Origin: an uncultured Clostridia bacterium
GTDB taxonomy: Bacteria > Bacillota > Clostridia > Oscillospirales > Ruminococcaceae
Length of the DNA: 26,017 bases
Direction: 5' to 3'
Assembly: GCA_947177695.1 (NCBI GenBank)
Contig: CAMWVO010000002.1
Location: 1 to 26,017 of the forward strand
Below, piece by piece: positions 14,064 through 21,577 of the stretch. The notes under the pieces were generated by a model, which saw nothing but the letters and a program-made list of their open reading frames with translations, ran no database searches and was not told where the DNA came from. Position 1 is the first letter of the stretch. The number at the start of each line of letters is the position of its first letter. The position numbers and the translations under genes are program-made.

Positions 14064-16145
14064 GTCATAATTATGAGAAAATTTTTTGAACGGCTGAGAG
14101 CTGCGTTCTTTTTTATAATCATTTTAGCGGCTATGGGTCTGTGCGCTGTTGACCTTATGAAAATACAGGTGGTAGACGGCGCGGAATACCTTGAAAAAGC
14201 AAAGACCACACGTCAGGCGTCCCAGATCATAACCTCCCCCCGCGGAGAGATAGTGGACGTGAACGGAAACGAGATAATCAGCAACAAAACAGGCTTTAAC
14301 GTTGTTATAGAAAAAGCGTTCTTCCCCTCTGACAAAGCGGAAATGAACCGCATTATCCTCGGCATCACAAAAATACTCGACGAGGACGGCGTGGCATGGA
14401 TAGACACCCTGCCCATAAGCAGGACACGTCCCTACAGCTATCTTGAAGCGCGGGACGGCGACGCCATAAAGCTGAGAACAAATATAGGTCTCCAGCACTA
14501 CGCAACCGCAGAGGACTGCCTTACCGAAATGTATAAGCTGTACGGGATCGACGAAAGCCTCAGCGAAGATGAAAAGCGCACTATCGCGGGCATAAGGTAC
14601 GAAATGTTCATAAGAAGCTTTTCACTTTCAAACCGCTACACCTTTGCGGAGGACATTCCTATGGACACGGTGGTGCGGCTCAAAGAGGCTGCCTACACTC
14701 TTGACGGAATGGATATCGTCGAGGAAGCCATTCGGATATGCGAGGCGGGAGATGTTGCTCCTCATCTTATCGGAACGACAGGGGCTATCTCCGCGGAGGA
14801 ATACGAGGAGAACAGGGAAAAGGGCTATGCTCTCAACGACGTTATCGGAAAGTCGGGCATAGAAAAAGCCATGGAAAGCGAGCTCCGCGGCACTAAGGGC
14901 ACGCGGACGCTGGAGCTTCTGAACGGCGCGGTGGTGTCGGATATGGTCACCGAGGAAGCTGTCCCGGGACACACCATTAAGCTTACCCTTGACATGGATT
15001 ACCAGCGCAAGGTTCAGGAGATACTGGAAAACCATATCCTCTGGCTCAATAACCAGACCTCCTACAACAAAAAGGGCGAGAACGCCAACGCGGGCGCGAT
15101 AGTGGTTCTGGACGTTAAAACAGGCGCGCTTCTTGCCGCTGCCACCGCTCCCACCTACGACCTTAACGATTATCTCACCGACTACGCCTCGGTCATAAGC
15201 CGCGAAAATACTCCGCTGGTAAACAGGGCTACAAACGGTCTGTACCGTCCCGGCTCTACCTTTAAGACGGTCACAGCCACAGCCGCTCTCAACGAGGGCT
15301 ACATCAACAGAAACTCCATAATCTCCTGCGGTCACAAGTACACCTACTGGGACGACTACCAGCCCTTATGCACAGGCTGGCACGGAGGCATAAATGTTAT
15401 CACGGCAATAGAAAAATCCTGCAACATCTTTTTCTACGAGGTGGGCAGGCTTATGGGTCCCTACACCATCGAAAGCTACGCAAACCAGTACGGTCTCGGA
15501 GACGAATGCTACCTTGAAACCGGCGGCTCAAAGGGCAAGATCGCAACTCCCGATACCATGCAGGACGCCAATCTGGAGTGGCAGGCGGGACTTGTGGTGC
15601 AGGTAGCAATAGGACAGTCGGAAACGGGCGTGACCCCGCTCCAGATGGCGGTGCAGGCAAGCACTATCGCAAACAAAGGCGTGCGGTATCAGCCCCATCT
15701 TGTGGACAGCATTTACACCTACAACATGGAGGAGATCGTTTCGGTGAACGAATCGCAGGTAACGCTGACTATCCCCGACAAAACGGGAGAGACCTTCGAT
15801 CTTGTAACTCAGGGAATGAAGCAGGCGGCGGCTTTTGTGCAGTACAGCTACCCCACCCAGAGGGACTACTACACGCCCTATCTGCTGACCGATCTCCCCG
15901 AAGCGGCGGCGATAAAAACGGGTACGCCTCAGGTCACATCGGCGGAGGACACAAGCTCGGCGTTTATAGGCTTCTACCCCGCTGACCACCCTGAGATAGC
16001 CTTTTCGGGAATGGTTGAGCACGGAGAGTATTCCAAGTTTATGATAAGACAGATCATCGAGGCATACTATAATAAAAATTATGTTGTCCCCAAGCCTATA
16101 GTCAAAACAGACGAGGCAGTCATGGCGGGACTTGCGGTGAATTAA
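14061..16145 (+). CDS. mrdA: Penicillin-binding protein 2 (elongasome transpeptidase)
   Basis: A class B penicillin-binding protein of up to 694 residues that crosslinks peptidoglycan during elongation. An N-terminal membrane anchor (AAFFFIIILAAMGLCAVDLM) is followed by the pedestal domain (SPRGEIVDVNGNEII) and a C-terminal transpeptidase domain. Counting from ATG 14061, the catalytic motifs are S399-T-F-K402 (in YRPGSTFKTVTA), S453-C-N455 and K619-T-G. All are intact. Start: ATG 14073 (MRKFFERL) is likely the true start because 14061 lies inside a hairpin, so the protein may be four residues shorter. Position after mreBCD supports MrdA/PBP2 rather than the divisome enzyme FtsI. No rodA gene is in this cluster. 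Confidence 0.92.
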   Translation: MVIIMRKFFERLRAAFFFIIILAAMGLCAVDLMKIQVVDGAEYLEKAKTTRQASQIITSPRGEIVDVNGNEIISNKTGFNVVIEKAFFPSDKAEMNRIILGITKILDEDGVAWIDTLPISRTRPYSYLEARDGDAIKLRTNIGLQHYATAEDCLTEMYKLYGIDESLSEDEKRTIAGIRYEMFIRSFSLSNRYTFAEDIPMDTVVRLKEAAYTLDGMDIVEEAIRICEAGDVAPHLIGTTGAISAEEYEENREKGYALNDVIGKSGIEKAMESELRGTKGTRTLELLNGAVVSDMVTEEAVPGHTIKLTLDMDYQRKVQEILENHILWLNNQTSYNKKGENANAGAIVVLDVKTGALLAAATAPTYDLNDYLTDYASVISRENTPLVNRATNGLYRPGSTFKTVTATAALNEGYINRNSIISCGHKYTYWDDYQPLCTGWHGGINVITAIEKSCNIFFYEVGRLMGPYTIESYANQYGLGDECYLETGGSKGKIATPDTMQDANLEWQAGLVVQVAIGQSETGVTPLQMAVQASTIANKGVRYQPHLVDSIYTYNMEEIVSVNESQVTLTIPDKTGETFDLVTQGMKQAAAFVQYSYPTQRDYYTPYLLTDLPEAAAIKTGTPQVTSAEDTSSAFIGFYPADHPEIAFSGMVEHGEYSKFMIRQIIEAYYNKNYVVPKPIVKTDEAVMAGLAVN

Positions 16146-16268
16146 AGACAGCTCCGCCTGTTGGGAACTGTGTTCCGGCGGGTCAAAAACGCATTGTGAA
16201 AAATGCACAAAAAGAGCAATTCATTTATCGACATCTTAACAAAATTGTGCAAAATGCTTAAAAACACT

Positions 16269-16296
16269 TTGACAAATCCGCATTTTGTGGTAAAAT
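16269..16296 (+). promoter_or_regulatory. Promoter of the minD gene
   Basis: Perfect TTGACA (16269-16274), 16 bp, TAAAAT (16291-16296). Upstream, just after mrdA, CCGCC/GGCGG and GGAAC/GTTCC form a nested hairpin (about 16154-16181) without a T run. The minD pair therefore probably has its own transcription start. Confidence 0.65.
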
Positions 16297-16369
16297 ATAA
16301 ATTAGCTGATATTATTTTGCTGCTCATTCCAATATTGAGTATTGCGCTATTTCGGAAAGGAGCTTTTTC

Positions 16370-17116
16370 ATGTCAAAAATCATTGCGATCACCTCCGGTA
16401 AGGGAGGCACCGGCAAATCTTCTATATGCGCCGAGCTGGGCTTTGCACTGGCTAAACAGGGTCACCGTACCCTCATCATAGAACTGGACTTCGGCCTCAG
16501 ATGTCTGGATATCATGCTGGGCGTCAAGGACGACGTTAAGTACGATCTCGGCACCGTCCTCAAGGGCGAGTGCGATATCTACAAGGCTACCACTCAGGTA
16601 AAGCTTGCAAGCAACCTGAGCATCGTCTGCGCTCCCGAGGATCCCTTTGCAAAGGTTGACGCGGAAACTATCTCCAACATCTGCAACGAAATGAGAAAGT
16701 ACTACGAGTACATAATCGTAGATACCTCCGCAGGTACTAACGAAAGCGTATTCGACGTTGTTGAACAGTCCGACCTTATTCTTATAAACACCACTCCCGA
16801 TCCGATCTGCGTCCGCGACGCAAGGCTTATGTCCGACGAGTTCTACAAGAGGGGCAACAAGAAGCAGAGACTTATCATCAACAAGGTTGATCCCGATATA
16901 TTCAAGGCTGACCTTATCCCCGACCTTGATTCCATTATCGACACCGTAGGCGTTCAGCTTATAGGCGTTATCCCAAGCGACAACGATGTTGTTGTTTCCA
17001 CAGGAAAGGGTATCCCCCTGCCGTCCGGCTCGCTGGCATTCAGAGCCTTTGACGCGATCTCCAAGAGGATCAAGGGCGAGGACATTCCTCTCAGCTTCAA
17101 GGTTCTCCTCCAGTAA
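16370..17116 (+). CDS. minD: MinD-type septum-site ATPase
   Basis: A 248-residue P-loop ATPase of the MinD/ParA group. The deviant Walker A is G10-K-G-G-T-G-K-S17, with signature K11 and catalytic K16. E38 and D40 lie in LIIELDFGLRCLD, which matches the MinD switch I block (IDxDIGLRNLD) except that the first Asp is Glu. D118 is in IIVDTSAGT, where MinD normally has DSPAG. The C-terminus ends KRIKGEDIPLSFKVLLQ and lacks the usual separate basic amphipathic membrane-targeting helix after a spacer. Typical MinD controls division site placement with MinC (and MinE or DivIVA); neither minC nor minE is adjacent here. The mre-pbp2-min-mgsA order seen in related Firmicutes supports the name. An orphan ParA-like ATPase is the alternative. 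Confidence 0.75.
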   Translation: MSKIIAITSGKGGTGKSSICAELGFALAKQGHRTLIIELDFGLRCLDIMLGVKDDVKYDLGTVLKGECDIYKATTQVKLASNLSIVCAPEDPFAKVDAETISNICNEMRKYYEYIIVDTSAGTNESVFDVVEQSDLILINTTPDPICVRDARLMSDEFYKRGNKKQRLIINKVDPDIFKADLIPDLDSIIDTVGVQLIGVIPSDNDVVVSTGKGIPLPSGSLAFRAFDAISKRIKGEDIPLSFKVLLQ

Positions 17117-17203
17117 GACGCTGTACCCGAACAATCGGGTCACGGCTCCGCGCGGGCTTGACGCTTTAAGCCCATCTAAAAAATTATGAGAGGAATGATA
17201 AAA

Positions 17204-17605
17204 ATGAATATAGCTCTGATCGCGCACGATTCTAAAAAAGAACTTATGGTTCAGTTCTGTATTGCGTACTGCGGTATTCTGTCAAGGCACATTCTCTGCG
17301 CCACAGGCACCACGGGCAAAATAGTCGAACAGGCTACGGGCCTCACCATACAGCGGTATCTCAGCGGCTCCCAGGGCGGAGCGCAGCAGATAAGCGCGCG
17401 CATTTCCTGCAACGAAATAGACTTACTCCTCTTTTTCAGAGACCCTCTTACGCCCAAGGCTCACGAGCCAAACGAGCGCGACCTGCTCAGGCTCTGCGAT
17501 GTTCATAACATTCCTGTTGGTACAAACATTGCCACGGCTGAGGCTCTCATACACGCTCTCGAAAGAGGCGACCTTGACTGGCGTCAGATCGTTAATCCTG
17601 CCTAA
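17204..17605 (+). CDS. mgsA: Methylglyoxal synthase homologue lacking catalytic aspartates
   Basis: A 133-residue homologue of methylglyoxal synthase, which converts dihydroxyacetone phosphate to methylglyoxal and phosphate. Family blocks are clear: ALIAHDSKK (4-12), CATGTTGKI (32-40), [12 protein letters not shown] (52-63), [14 protein letters not shown] (77-90) and [12 protein letters not shown]. It aligns without gaps to the E. coli enzyme at an offset of 11. At E. coli D71 (GGDQQ) it has A60, codon GCG, and at D101 (HEPD) it has N90, codon AAC. D9 (D20), D80 (D91) and H87 (H98) are kept. Because D71 and D101 are regarded as the catalytic acids/bases, it may be inactive or altered. Start ATG 17204 is chosen over ATG 17186 for its AGAGGA site at 17189-17194. 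It follows minD by 87 bp and ends at a terminator. Confidence 0.85.
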   Translation: MNIALIAHDSKKELMVQFCIAYCGILSRHILCATGTTGKIVEQATGLTIQRYLSGSQGGAQQISARISCNEIDLLLFFRDPLTPKAHEPNERDLLRLCDVHNIPVGTNIATAEALIHALERGDLDWRQIVNPA

Positions 17606-17622
17606 AAGTAATGTAAAATTTT

Positions 17623-17651
17623 ATGCGGAGAGTTTTATCTCCGCATATTTT
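17623..17651 (+). terminator. Terminator after the mgsA homologue
   Basis: ATGCGGAGA (17623-17631) pairs perfectly with TCTCCGCAT (17638-17646), followed by ATTTT. Confidence 0.75.
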
Positions 17652-17679
17652 AGTATTTGACGAAATTTTCCCAAATCTC

Positions 17680-17708
17680 TTGACAAAAGATTTTTTTTGC
17701 GCTATTAT
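17680..17708 (+). promoter_or_regulatory. Promoter of the T-box operon
   Basis: Perfect TTGACA (17680-17685), 17 bp, TATTAT (17703-17708), placing the transcript start near 17715, just before the T-box leader. Confidence 0.8.
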
Positions 17709-17714
17709 TATTCT

Positions 17715-17975
17715 GTAATCATTTAAAGGCTTCGATTGGGAGAGTAACATTCTTTCCGCTCCAAAGAGAGGACGTGTGCGGAGCAACTCCGCTTGCTGAA
17801 AGCGTCTGTGCGGGATTTTTGCCAAGGACACCCATGAGCCGCCGTCTGACTAAGGACGGACGTTTCCCGCGTTAAGGGGCAATGAGGTCTGTAAAAGTTT
17901 GGACTTTTGCAGATAAATTTGGGTGGTATCACGGTTATTCGCCGTCCCTTTTTCAGGGGGCGGCTTTTGTTTTTT
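17715..17975 (+). promoter_or_regulatory. T-box leader, probable aspartyl (GAC) specifier
   Basis: A tRNA-sensing riboswitch that allows transcription when its tRNA is uncharged. Visible parts: GGGAGAGTA at the base of Stem I (near 17738), the AAAGAGAGG bulge (near 17764), the GCTGAAAGC distal element, and the specifier side AAGGACACCCATGAG, where GAC (17827-17829) is followed by A and by CCC that can pair with the opening GGG. Stem III is TCTGTAAAAGT with ACTTTTGCAGA. The T-box core GGGTGGTATCACGG (17921-17934) contains the TGGT bulge that pairs with the tRNA NCCA end. GAC means Asp, consistent with aspS in the operon. An overlapping CAC (17829-17831) would mean His, matching hisS, but the U after UGG pairs poorly with the C73 of tRNA-His. 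Confidence 0.88.
17941..17975 (+). terminator. T-box regulated terminator
   Basis: GCCGTCCCT (17941-17949) pairs with AGGGGGCGGC (17955-17964), followed by an almost continuous T run (17965-17975). It sits directly after the antiterminator T-box sequence, as expected for attenuation. Confidence 0.85.
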
Positions 17976-17987
17976 AGGTGGTTTATC

Positions 17988-19778
17988 ATGGGAATTATTA
18001 AGAAAATAACAGCGGCTTTCTGCGCGGCGGCGGTTGCCGTTTCGCTGTCGGGGTGCTTTGCCTACCTGCCCCGTCCCGCTTATTGGGACAAAGACGGAAT
18101 GATAGAATATGCATTGAAATACAGGAATATTCCATGGCTTACAGAGCTTCTGACCGACTGCACTCCAAGAGAGCGGGCAGAGTACGCATTTAAAATTGTA
18201 GATAACTGGGTTGAACCCGGACGGCTTTATGCCGCGGACGCTATCTGCGAAATGGGCGTTGATTTTGACGATACCGACTATCCCATGATAGCAATGTCTG
18301 CAAAGAAGTTAGATTATGAAGCGGTAAAATATTTTCTCGAAAAGGGTGCAGACCCAAATATCAGAGACTCCGACGACTATACGCCGCTTTATTATGCTTT
18401 GGAAAATGCAAGCGGACAGTGGGAAGCTTCCGGATACTATCTTTCAAAGCTGCTGGTCGAAAACGGCGCAGAACCGTACCCCGAAATGTTCCGAAACGAA
18501 TATGAGGGCGACCCCGAAAGAAACGTGGGAAACGGCGCATATCGTCAGATAGCACATTCTCCTATGACGACGAAATTCCTGTTGGGTATCCTGCTTGACG
18601 GCGGGCAGGAAAGCGGCTTGCCTAAGGCGGTGGAATACGCCATACTGGGTGAATGTGAAAAGTCCCTTAACGAGCTTAAAAGCGGCAATACCGTTTCGGA
18701 CGTTGATATGGGGCTTATAAGCTACTATTTCGGCTATTTCGGCACTATGGAGCAGTATCAGGAGTTTGCGGATTTCTGGGGGAAATACGCCAAGCCTCCC
18801 GCCTCCTGCGTTGCAGGCGCGGGAAATGTGGAGGTACTGAAAAGGCTTTATCTTAACAAAGACCCGGATAATGAAGAGTCAAAAGAATTTGTTTTAGATT
18901 TCAGGGATCATGACCTGCTTAGTATCGCGTTGGTAATGAACCAAACCGAAGTTGTAAAATTACTTTTAAGCTATACATCAATAAATAACGACTGGATAGA
19001 ATGGTCGTTTGACAGTGCGTTTTGCGGAGATGTGGAATGCTTTAAGCTTTTATATGATTTCAATAAAAAAGTAAACGGCGAATTTAAAGATGAATGGCTG
19101 AAACATTTTTCCCCTGACAGATACTTAAGTATGATAAATAAATATGAAATTATTGATTTTTTATTTGACGAGGGTTTGGATTGCAGGTATGTCGATTTAG
19201 AGTTCTGCACGGCAGATACTGTTAAGTATCTGTATAAAAAGGGCAGACCGCTTATGTTAAGCGACCTGACAATTGCTTCAACATGGGGAGACCACGAATT
19301 TATAAAGGCAGTTATTGAAGAAGGCAAAGCAAATGTAAACTATGGCGGAAGCTTTGACTTCAGGACTTCCTATGACGATACCAAGTATGACGGAGACAAG
19401 TTACTGCATAAATATCAGGGCTCGCCCGAAACAAAAGAAAAATATATGACCTATGAGGAGTTGTGCAAGGTCGTAGAACCGAACGGCGGTTTGACACAGC
19501 TTTGTCTGTATCAGACCCCCGAAACTCTGCAATATGTCATAGATCAAGGGCTTATACTTCCCGAAGACTGCCTTTTGGACAAATTTTCATACCAATATTC
19601 CGCCGCAAACGTAAGGGTGCTGCTGGAAAACGGCGCAAACACAAAGGCAACAATTGATACTATTCCCGACGGCTCAAGGGAGCTGGGCTTTATAAAACGC
19701 GGAGAATTTACCGTAAAGGAATACTTTGAAGCCTGTGACAGACCCGATTTAGTCGAGCTTTTGAAAGAATACGAATAA
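17988..19778 (+). CDS. Ankyrin-repeat lipoprotein
   Basis: A 596-residue predicted surface lipoprotein. Start ATG 17988, after AGGTGG, gives a lipoprotein signal peptide: MGIIKK, a hydrophobic run, then lipobox LSGC with the lipidated C23. A longer frame starting at 17907 would overlap the T-box and is rejected. Clear ankyrin-type repeats follow, for example LDYEAVKYFLEKGADPNIRD and SDDYTPLYYALENAS (about residues 110-145), KLLVENGAEP, a more diverged set through the middle, and VRVLLENGANTKA near the end. Ankyrin repeats normally mediate protein binding; the partner is unknown. The 3' half (about 18850-19350) is more AT-rich than the flanking synthetase genes. It sits directly behind the T-box and only 27 bp before hisS, so it should be co-regulated by it. 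Confidence 0.8.
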   Translation: MGIIKKITAAFCAAAVAVSLSGCFAYLPRPAYWDKDGMIEYALKYRNIPWLTELLTDCTPRERAEYAFKIVDNWVEPGRLYAADAICEMGVDFDDTDYPMIAMSAKKLDYEAVKYFLEKGADPNIRDSDDYTPLYYALENASGQWEASGYYLSKLLVENGAEPYPEMFRNEYEGDPERNVGNGAYRQIAHSPMTTKFLLGILLDGGQESGLPKAVEYAILGECEKSLNELKSGNTVSDVDMGLISYYFGYFGTMEQYQEFADFWGKYAKPPASCVAGAGNVEVLKRLYLNKDPDNEESKEFVLDFRDHDLLSIALVMNQTEVVKLLLSYTSINNDWIEWSFDSAFCGDVECFKLLYDFNKKVNGEFKDEWLKHFSPDRYLSMINKYEIIDFLFDEGLDCRYVDLEFCTADTVKYLYKKGRPLMLSDLTIASTWGDHEFIKAVIEEGKANVNYGGSFDFRTSYDDTKYDGDKLLHKYQGSPETKEKYMTYEELCKVVEPNGGLTQLCLYQTPETLQYVIDQGLILPEDCLLDKFSYQYSAANVRVLLENGANTKATIDTIPDGSRELGFIKRGEFTVKEYFEACDRPDLVELLKEYE

Positions 19779-19805
19779 ACAACCGAAGTTTGAAAGGAGA
19801 AAATT

Positions 19806-21122
19806 ATGTCTATAATCACAAACAGACCAAAAGGAACGCAGGACGTTGTCCCCGCGGAAGCTTACAAGTGGCAGACCGTTGAGAGGTGCGCTGCGGAAAC
19901 GGCGGAGTGCTACGGCTTCAGGGAAATTCGTTTCCCCACCTTTGAGAACACTGCACTTTTCAAGAGGAGCGTTGGCGACACTACCGACGTGGTTCAGAAA
20001 GAAATGTACAGCGTGACGGCGAAAAGTCCCGCTAACGGAAAAGACCCCGACGATTTTACTTTGCGTCCCGAGGGTACAGCGGGAGCGGCGAGAGCGGCTA
20101 TTGAAAACGGCTTGCTGAACGACGCTCTGCCGCAAAAGGTGTACTACCTGATTTCCTGCTTCCGTCACGAGAAGCCGCAGGCGGGACGTCTCAGGGAGTT
20201 CCACCAGTTCGGCGCGGAGATGTACGGCAGCGGGGACGCTTCCGCTGACGCTGAAATTATCGCCCTTGCAAAATCTCTGCTTGACCGTCTGGGACTTGAC
20301 AATGTGGAACTGTTCATAAATTCCATAGGCTGTCCCACTTGCCGAGCAGAGTACCACAAGGCTCTGAAAGAATATTTCGATGGCAAGAAAGAAAATCTTT
20401 GTCCCACCTGTCTTGACCGCTTGGAGAGAAACCCTATGCGTATTCTTGACTGCAAAAGTCCCATTTGTCAGGGCATTGCAAAGGACGCTCCCGTTATTCT
20501 GGACTTCCTTTGCGAGGAATGTTCCCAGCACTTTGAGAAGCTGAAAAGCAATCTTTCCGCTATGGGTATTGAATTCAGCATTAATCCGAAAATCGTCCGC
20601 GGACTTGATTACTACACAAAGACCGTGTTTGAGTTTATCACTAACGATATTGGCGCGCAGGGAACTGTCTGCGGAGGCGGTCGTTACGACGGTCTTATAG
20701 AACAGCTTGGTGGAAATCCCACTCCTGCGCTGGGCTTTGCAATGGGTCTGGAGCGGCTTATCATGACCATGGAGAACAAGGGCGCAGAGTTCGTCCCCGC
20801 CAAAAAGTGCGATCTCTATATTGCGGCAATGGGGGACAAAGCGAGAGAGAAATCCGTTGTTATGGCTAAGCAGCTCCGTGACGAGGGCTACCGTGCCGAG
20901 TTCGACACAATGAACCGAGGTATCAAGCCGCAGATGAAATACGCCAACAAAATTGGTGCGGCGTTTGTTATTGTCCTCGGAGACAACGAGCTTGAAAGCG
21001 GTACTGTGAAGCTGAAAAATATGTCAAGCGGCGAGCAGGTTGACGTTGCTCTGGACGATAAGTTTATTGACAATTTTTCAAATATTTTTGTTGCGGAAAT
21101 GTTCAGCGGCGGGGATATTTAA
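19806..21122 (+). CDS. hisS: Histidyl-tRNA synthetase
   Basis: A 438-residue class II synthetase that charges tRNA-His. It opens with RPKGTQDVVPAEAYKWQTVE. Motif 2 appears as YYLISCFRHEKPQAGRLREFHQFGAE, preceded by DDFTLRPEGTAGAARA. The histidine-specific signatures are VRGLDYYTKTVFEF and CGGGRYDGLIEQLGG, and motif 3 is PALGFAMGLERLIM. A C-terminal anticodon-binding domain of about 90 residues follows. A Cys-containing insertion (GCPTCRAEYHKAL with LCPTCLDRLERNPMRILDCK) is common in Gram-positive HisRS. The start has AAAGGAGAAATT. There is no promoter or second T-box in the 27 bp before it, so it depends on the upstream leader. Confidence 0.96.
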   Translation: MSIITNRPKGTQDVVPAEAYKWQTVERCAAETAECYGFREIRFPTFENTALFKRSVGDTTDVVQKEMYSVTAKSPANGKDPDDFTLRPEGTAGAARAAIENGLLNDALPQKVYYLISCFRHEKPQAGRLREFHQFGAEMYGSGDASADAEIIALAKSLLDRLGLDNVELFINSIGCPTCRAEYHKALKEYFDGKKENLCPTCLDRLERNPMRILDCKSPICQGIAKDAPVILDFLCEECSQHFEKLKSNLSAMGIEFSINPKIVRGLDYYTKTVFEFITNDIGAQGTVCGGGRYDGLIEQLGGNPTPALGFAMGLERLIMTMENKGAEFVPAKKCDLYIAAMGDKAREKSVVMAKQLRDEGYRAEFDTMNRGIKPQMKYANKIGAAFVIVLGDNELESGTVKLKNMSSGEQVDVALDDKFIDNFSNIFVAEMFSGGDI

Positions 21123-21125
21123 AAT

Positions 21126-21530
21126 ATGGCAAAAATAATATGCGCTGTAATTTTGGGCGGTTTGGGACTATTCTTTATCACGATTAATACTTTGCTGTTT
21201 TATAAAGGCTGGATTAAAGGAGAAAAATGTCCGTCGGGAGCGCCGCTTTTAGGCGGAATGCTTTGTGCTGCCGCTATTTTGCTTGTTGTTGATAAAAAAT
21301 ATTACTTTTTAGCGATTATCCCAATGCTATTGGATTGGGGGTGTATTCCTGCAATCATTAGATTTATAGTAGTTATTCGGTATAAGGATATGTTTAATGG
21401 AACCGGCGAAATTGACCCAGTGCTGTGGCAAAAATTTGTAAGCACATTTATAAAATATTACACTGCAACAGTTGTTTTTATATTTGTAATCCCGACGGTT
21501 ATTATGTATTTGATGTTTTTTAGAATGTGA
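21126..21530 (+). CDS. Unknown small membrane protein between hisS and aspS
   Basis: A 134-residue protein I do not recognise, with about four membrane segments: IICAVILGGLGLFFITINTLLF, LLGGMLCAAAILLVV, YYFLAIIPMLLDWGCIPAIIRFIVVI and TATVVFIFVIPTVIMYLMFF. It is more AT-rich than hisS and aspS. It begins 3 bp after the hisS stop with only a moderate ribosome site (GGGGAT at 21111-21116), suggesting translational coupling. Together with the lipoprotein it interrupts what is usually a contiguous hisS-aspS pair. Confidence 0.6.
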   Translation: MAKIICAVILGGLGLFFITINTLLFYKGWIKGEKCPSGAPLLGGMLCAAAILLVVDKKYYFLAIIPMLLDWGCIPAIIRFIVVIRYKDMFNGTGEIDPVLWQKFVSTFIKYYTATVVFIFVIPTVIMYLMFFRM

Positions 21531-21577
21531 TGTTAAATTTAAAATTAAATAAATTTCTTGTAAAGGAGTAATTTAAA

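Noticed and set aside
17907..17987. Upstream start for the ankyrin lipoprotein
   Set aside because: It would translate through the T-box core and terminator; ATG 17988 gives a textbook lipoprotein signal peptide.
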